A DNA stretch of 64,000 nt from Gordonia lacunae (lineage in GTDB: Bacteria > Actinomycetota > Actinomycetes > Mycobacteriales > Mycobacteriaceae): assembly GCF_002149015.1 (NCBI RefSeq), contig NZ_NGFO01000001.1, positions 124,001 to 188,000 of the forward strand. Direction: 5' to 3'. The notes beneath the pieces were generated by a model. That model did no database searches. It was not told where the DNA came from and saw only the letters and a program-made list of their open reading frames with translations. Below are positions 61,337 through 64,000 of this stretch, in pieces (within the stretch, counting starts at the first letter, position 1; every line of letters begins with the position of its first letter). Both the position numbers and the translations under genes were made by a program.

Positions 61337-61801
61337 ATGAGTGCGCCCGCCTGGGAGGCCATGGTCCGTGCGGCACTCGACGCGGCGGCGTTGTCGGGGA
61401 CCGACGACGTGCCCATCGGCGCGGTCGTGTTCGACCCGGAAGGCGTCGAACTGGCCCGCGCCGCGAATCGCCGCGAGGCCGACGGTGATCCGACCGCACA
61501 CGCCGAGGTGCTCGCGCTGCGTGCGGCGGCGCGGGCGTTCGGGGACGGCTGGCGGCTCCCGGGGTGCACGATCGCGGTGACGGTCGAACCCTGCACCATG
61601 TGCGCGGGCGCGATCACCCTCTCCCGGGTCGAGTCCGTCGTGTTCGGGGCGTGGGAGCCCAAGACCGGAGCGGTCGGCTCCCTCTGGGACGTCGTCCGCG
61701 ATCCGCGCCTGTCGCATCGGCCCCAGGTGAGGGGCGGCGTCCTGGAAGACGAGTGTCGCGCCCTCATGGTCGACTTCTTCGCCACCCGACGACATCCGTG
61801 A
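61337..61801 (+). CDS. tadA: tRNA-specific adenosine deaminase TadA
   Basis: TadA deaminates A34 to inosine in tRNA-Arg(ACG), which is encoded in this window. The 154-residue enzyme has the zinc motifs HAE (His55, Glu57) in DPTAHAEVLALR and PCTMC (Cys86, Cys89) in VEPCTMCAGAI, and the family's VFGAWEPKTGAVGSLWDVV. ATG 61337 is the only good start. It closes the two-gene unit. Confidence 0.97.
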   Translation: MSAPAWEAMVRAALDAAALSGTDDVPIGAVVFDPEGVELARAANRREADGDPTAHAEVLALRAAARAFGDGWRLPGCTIAVTVEPCTMCAGAITLSRVESVVFGAWEPKTGAVGSLWDVVRDPRLSHRPQVRGGVLEDECRALMVDFFATRRHP

Positions 61802-61923
61802 CCGCGGTGTCTCGGGGTCGTGACACAGCAAGATCGGTGAGATCTCAGGGTCGAGTCCGGTGGTCGTGGGCGCGCGGTCCTGGCAGATTGGACAGCAGCA
61901 CCCCCGACCCGCGAGGAGTAGTC

Positions 61924-62193
61924 ATGACCGATCCGTCCGACAAGGTGACCGCGGCCTTCGACACCGCGAAGGCGAAGATCAACGAACTCGCCGAGAGCGG
62001 AAAGGTGCAGGAAGCGCTGGGTACTGCGCGCGACAAGATCGACGAGTTCGTCGAGAGCAAGCAGGTCCAGGACGCCCTGGGCACTGCGAAGGACAAGCTC
62101 AACGATCTGGCCGAGAACGAGAAGGTCCAGGAGGCGTTCACCACCGCCAAGGACAAGCTCAACGAGGTGTCGCAGAAGTTCAACAACCGCTGA
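61924..62193 (+). CDS. Small helical repeat protein
   Basis: This 89-residue protein consists of about three imperfect 22-residue repeats of the form LGTAKDKLNDLAENEKVQEA, amphipathic and charged, resembling LEA/CsbD-like stress proteins or an apolipoprotein-like helix. GAGGAG 6 bp before ATG 61924 marks a strong start. The CsbD gene follows on the same strand and may share regulation, possibly SigB/SigF-type stress, but no motif was confirmed. Confidence 0.75.
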   Translation: MTDPSDKVTAAFDTAKAKINELAESGKVQEALGTARDKIDEFVESKQVQDALGTAKDKLNDLAENEKVQEAFTTAKDKLNEVSQKFNNR

Positions 62194-62365
62194 CGGGTCG
62201 CTGACCTGCGGTCATGCAGCTCAGTGCACACCTGTGGCACGGTGGGATGCGGGAGTCCGCTCCTTCAGGCGGCGCCAGTGTCGAGCAGCCGGCGCATCGG
62301 TCGTCGCCGAGTTCTTCCACATCGGACGGCACCCGGCCGCGCCGAACCTCAACCGAGGAGGCTTC

Positions 62366-62575
62366 ATGGGAACCACGGACGACGCCAAGAACAAGGCCGA
62401 AGAGCTCAAGGGCCGCGGCAAGGAAGCCGCGGGCAGCCTCACCGACGATCAGGACCTCAAGAACGAGGGCAAGGGTGACCAGGCGCAGGCTCAGGGCAAG
62501 CAGAAGATCACCGAGGCCGCCGACGCCGTCAAGGGCAAGATCGACGACGTCAAGGACAAGCTGACCGGCCACTAG
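62366..62575 (+). CDS. CsbD-family stress protein
   Basis: This 69-residue hydrophilic protein matches CsbD: DDAKNKAEELKGRGKEAAGSLTDDQDLKNEGKGDQAQAQGK. CsbD proteins are stress-induced; their action is unknown. ATG 62366 follows CGAGGAGG. A dispersed repeat begins just after its stop. Confidence 0.9.
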   Translation: MGTTDDAKNKAEELKGRGKEAAGSLTDDQDLKNEGKGDQAQAQGKQKITEAADAVKGKIDDVKDKLTGH

Positions 62576-62598
62576 GTCCGACTGCTCTCCAAGGTGCG

Positions 62599-62696
62599 GA
62601 GCGCGACGTGTCCCCTGCTCCCTGAAGGTGTGGGGAGCGCGACGTGTCCCCTGCTCCCTGAGGTGTGAGGAGCGAAAGCGACGAGCCTCGAAGGGC
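62599..62696. repeat. Tandem repeat of the CTCCCTGAGG family, 36-bp period
   Basis: GAGCGCGACGTGTCCCCTGC then TCCCTGA(A)GGTGTG occurs twice with a 36-bp period (starts 62599 and 62635), followed by GAGCGAAAGCGACGAGCCTCGAAGGG, the outer half of the element seen at 32001-32120. Confidence 0.8.
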
Positions 62697-62771
62697 AGGT
62701 GACGGGCGCCGACACCCACGCCTGACCAGCCGATTTAAGCCTGACCGCGGGTCTGCGGTACAGTTTTCGGC

Positions 62772-62859
62772 GGTGGCGTGTCCGAGCGGCCGAAGGTGCA
62801 GCACTCGAAATGCTGTGTGCGGTAACCCCGTACCGAGGGTTCAAATCCCTCCGCCACCG
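62772..62859 (+). tRNA. tRNA-Ser(CGA)
   Basis: GGTGGCG pairs with CGCCACC, discriminator G; CCA is not encoded. Anticodon loop CTCGAAA reads CGA. Long variable arm; T arm GGGTTCAAATCCC. Confidence 0.97.
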
Positions 62860-62863
62860 CCGG

Positions 62864-62899
62864 AAATGACCCCCCATCCTCACGGATGGGGGGTCATTT
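62864..62899. terminator. Bidirectional terminator between tRNA-Ser and the porin gene
   Basis: AAATGACCCCCCATCC pairs fully with GGATGGGGGGTCATTT around a TCAC loop. The AAA/TTT ends make it usable from both strands, ending the tRNA and the leftward mspA-like gene. Confidence 0.9.
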
Positions 62900-62925
62900 C
62901 GCTCCTGCGGCCGCGGTTCGGCGGA

Positions 62926-63606
62926 TCAGCCCATGCTGAACGGCTTCCCGTAGACGGCGATCGACTGCGACACATTGTCGGTCGTGATGCTCACCTTGGC
63001 GTAGGAGCGGGCCTGCGCATAACCGGCACAGCCGTTCACCATCATGGTCTCGTTGGTGTACGCGAGCGTGCCCTTGCCGCCGGAGAAGCTGATCGACGAC
63101 GAGTGTCCGGCCGCGCCGAACGCGTCTTTGTACTCACGGTCGTTGATGACGTAGTTGACCGCCTGGCCGGGGCCGATGGTCACGCCGGCGCCGGTCTCGG
63201 CTGTCGTGGTCGCACTCTGGAGGTCGAAGTTGGGTGCGGTCGCGCCAGCCCGGCTGTTCGAGTTGCCGCCGAGTGTGAGCTGGCAGCCGACGATGTAGCC
63301 CGAGCCGACGCCGATCTTCGCCGCCTTGTCGGAGGTCGTCACCACGTATTTGCCGGAGACCCATGCATTGCGGTGTAGGGGTGTGCCACCCATCGAGGGA
63401 TTGATCCGCGCGGATTCGTTGCTGCGCGTGATGGTCACCGTCGTACCGTCTTTCAACTTCTTCGTGACGGACTGTCCGGGGAGTTGGACGGTGGTGTCGG
63501 CCTGCGCCGGTGAGGCGGTCAACGCGGGCACCAGTGCCGCGCAGGCGAGTGCGGTCGTGGCCGCGATGATCCGGGTGCGCGTGATGTGGCGCTGGGGGGC
63601 GGTCAT
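62926..63606 (-). CDS. MspA-family outer-membrane porin (first)
   Basis: MspA porins form octameric channels in the mycolate outer membrane. The 226-residue protein has a signal peptide ending near ASPAQAD (about residue 35), then DGTTVTITRSNESARINPSM, HRNAWVSGKYVV, GVGSGYIVGCQLTLGG, and the C-terminal GYAQARSYAKVSI...VYGKPFSMG. These match MspA-type barrels. ATG 63606 has GGAG 5 bp upstream. The next gene on the same strand is a paralogue. Confidence 0.9.
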   Translation of the reverse strand: MTAPQRHITRTRIIAATTALACAALVPALTASPAQADTTVQLPGQSVTKKLKDGTTVTITRSNESARINPSMGGTPLHRNAWVSGKYVVTTSDKAAKIGVGSGYIVGCQLTLGGNSNSRAGATAPNFDLQSATTTAETGAGVTIGPGQAVNYVINDREYKDAFGAAGHSSSISFSGGKGTLAYTNETMMVNGCAGYAQARSYAKVSITTDNVSQSIAVYGKPFSMG

Positions 63607-63653
63607 GGGAGCTCCGATTCGGCGAGTCGTGGTCATGGTCAACGGGTTCGCGG

Positions 63654-64000
63654 TCAGCCGATGGAGAACGGCTTGCCGTAGAGGTTCACCTTCTGGTGCA
63701 CCTCACCGGTGGTCTCGATCGTGGTGAATGCACGTGCCTGGGCATATCCGCCGCAGTTCTGTACGTCGATCTGAGCGTCGTCGTAACCGAGGTGGTAGGT
63801 GCCGGCCTTCTCGATGTTCTTTGTGTTCAGCACCACGAAGGTGACGTCGCCGGCGGCCAGCGGAACGGTCAGGGTGCCCGACAGCGACGGTGCGGTCGGG
63901 GTCAGCGATCCGGACAGACCGCCTTGCAGGCCCTTGATGTTCACCTGGCATCCGATGATGTACCCGGTGGAGAGGGTGGCGGCGGCGCCGTTCGTCGCTG
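63654..64000 (-). CDS. MspA-family porin (second, truncated by window edge)
   Basis: This is the C-terminal 115 residues of a second MspA-like porin: LSTGYIIGCQVNIKG, a middle loop, NCGGYAQARAFTTI and the ending NLYGKPFSIG. The N-terminus lies beyond base 64000. It is 47 bp upstream of the first porin gene, on the same strand, so the two are a tandem pair likely co-expressed. Confidence 0.88.
   Translation of the reverse strand, partial: ATNGAAATLSTGYIIGCQVNIKGLQGGLSGSLTPTAPSLSGTLTVPLAAGDVTFVVLNTKNIEKAGTYHLGYDDAQIDVQNCGGYAQARAFTTIETTGEVHQKVNLYGKPFSIG

Overview
This window reads as a chromosomal segment of a mycolic-acid actinobacterium, most likely Gordonia or a close relative. That is an inference, based on the gene content and uniformly high GC. 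It carries arabinogalactan and arabinan genes (dprE1, dprE2, aftA, glfT1, wzm/wzt, a GtrA protein like Rv3789), MmpS/MmpL proteins, two tandem MspA-type porins, an Ag85-like esterase, the proteasome activator Bpa, and Lsr2. Many genes are recognisable counterparts of M. tuberculosis loci around Rv3752c-Rv3792, but the order is broken up.

Layout. 1-6.9 kb: a 5'-truncated nitroreductase, then a leftward cell-wall operon dprE1-dprE2-aftA-MBL hydrolase, and a divergent AurF-like diiron oxygenase. 6.9-11.4 kb: a leftward ethanolamine operon (permease, eutB, eutC, with overlapping stops and starts) below a TetR gene. 11.5-16.4 kb: an iron-box-controlled siderophore uptake operon (lipoprotein, two FecCD permeases, ATPase, siderophore-interacting reductase). 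16.5-24.8 kb: a phage-like small protein, an AhpD-like protein, an MBL lipoprotein, mmpS-mmpL, a CrtI/PYROXD2-like flavoprotein and an aldo/keto reductase. 24.8-30.9 kb: a GtrA protein between two arrays of one 21-bp minisatellite, then a Dpp/Opp-type transporter whose permease and two ATPases are fused. 31-35 kb: an LLM flavin enzyme, and an HxlR regulator divergent from a thioesterase-MFS pair with twin operators between them. 35-41.3 kb: glfT1-wzt-wzm, bpa, a class V aminotransferase-like protein, MarR, a quinone oxidoreductase. 41.37-45 kb: tRNA-Ser(UGA) followed by a decayed integrase, gene fragments, a frameshifted lsr2 copy, two conserved small genes and an intact lsr2. This is an old integrated island. 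45-55 kb: xthA, methyltransferase, HxlR, ABC-2 exporter, corA, thioesterases, esterase, hisC2/pat. 55-64 kb: tRNA-Ser(GCU), tRNA-Arg(ACG), a HelR-type rifamycin-protection ATPase preceded by a rifamycin-associated element, an MmpS-like protein, a DUF1089 protein, tyrA, the tadA pair, CsbD, tRNA-Ser(CGA) and two MspA porins.

Two dispersed repeat families run through the intergenic spaces. One, with a CTCCCTGAGG core, has entered the 5' end of aftA and encodes its repetitive N-terminus. The most interesting items are the HelR/RAE unit with two adjacent palindromes behind it, the paired 21-bp arrays, the lsr2 island beside tRNA-Ser, the repeat-derived AftA N-terminus, and an aminotransferase-fold protein that seems to lack its PLP lysine. 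I see no clearly new multi-gene defence or biosynthetic system.
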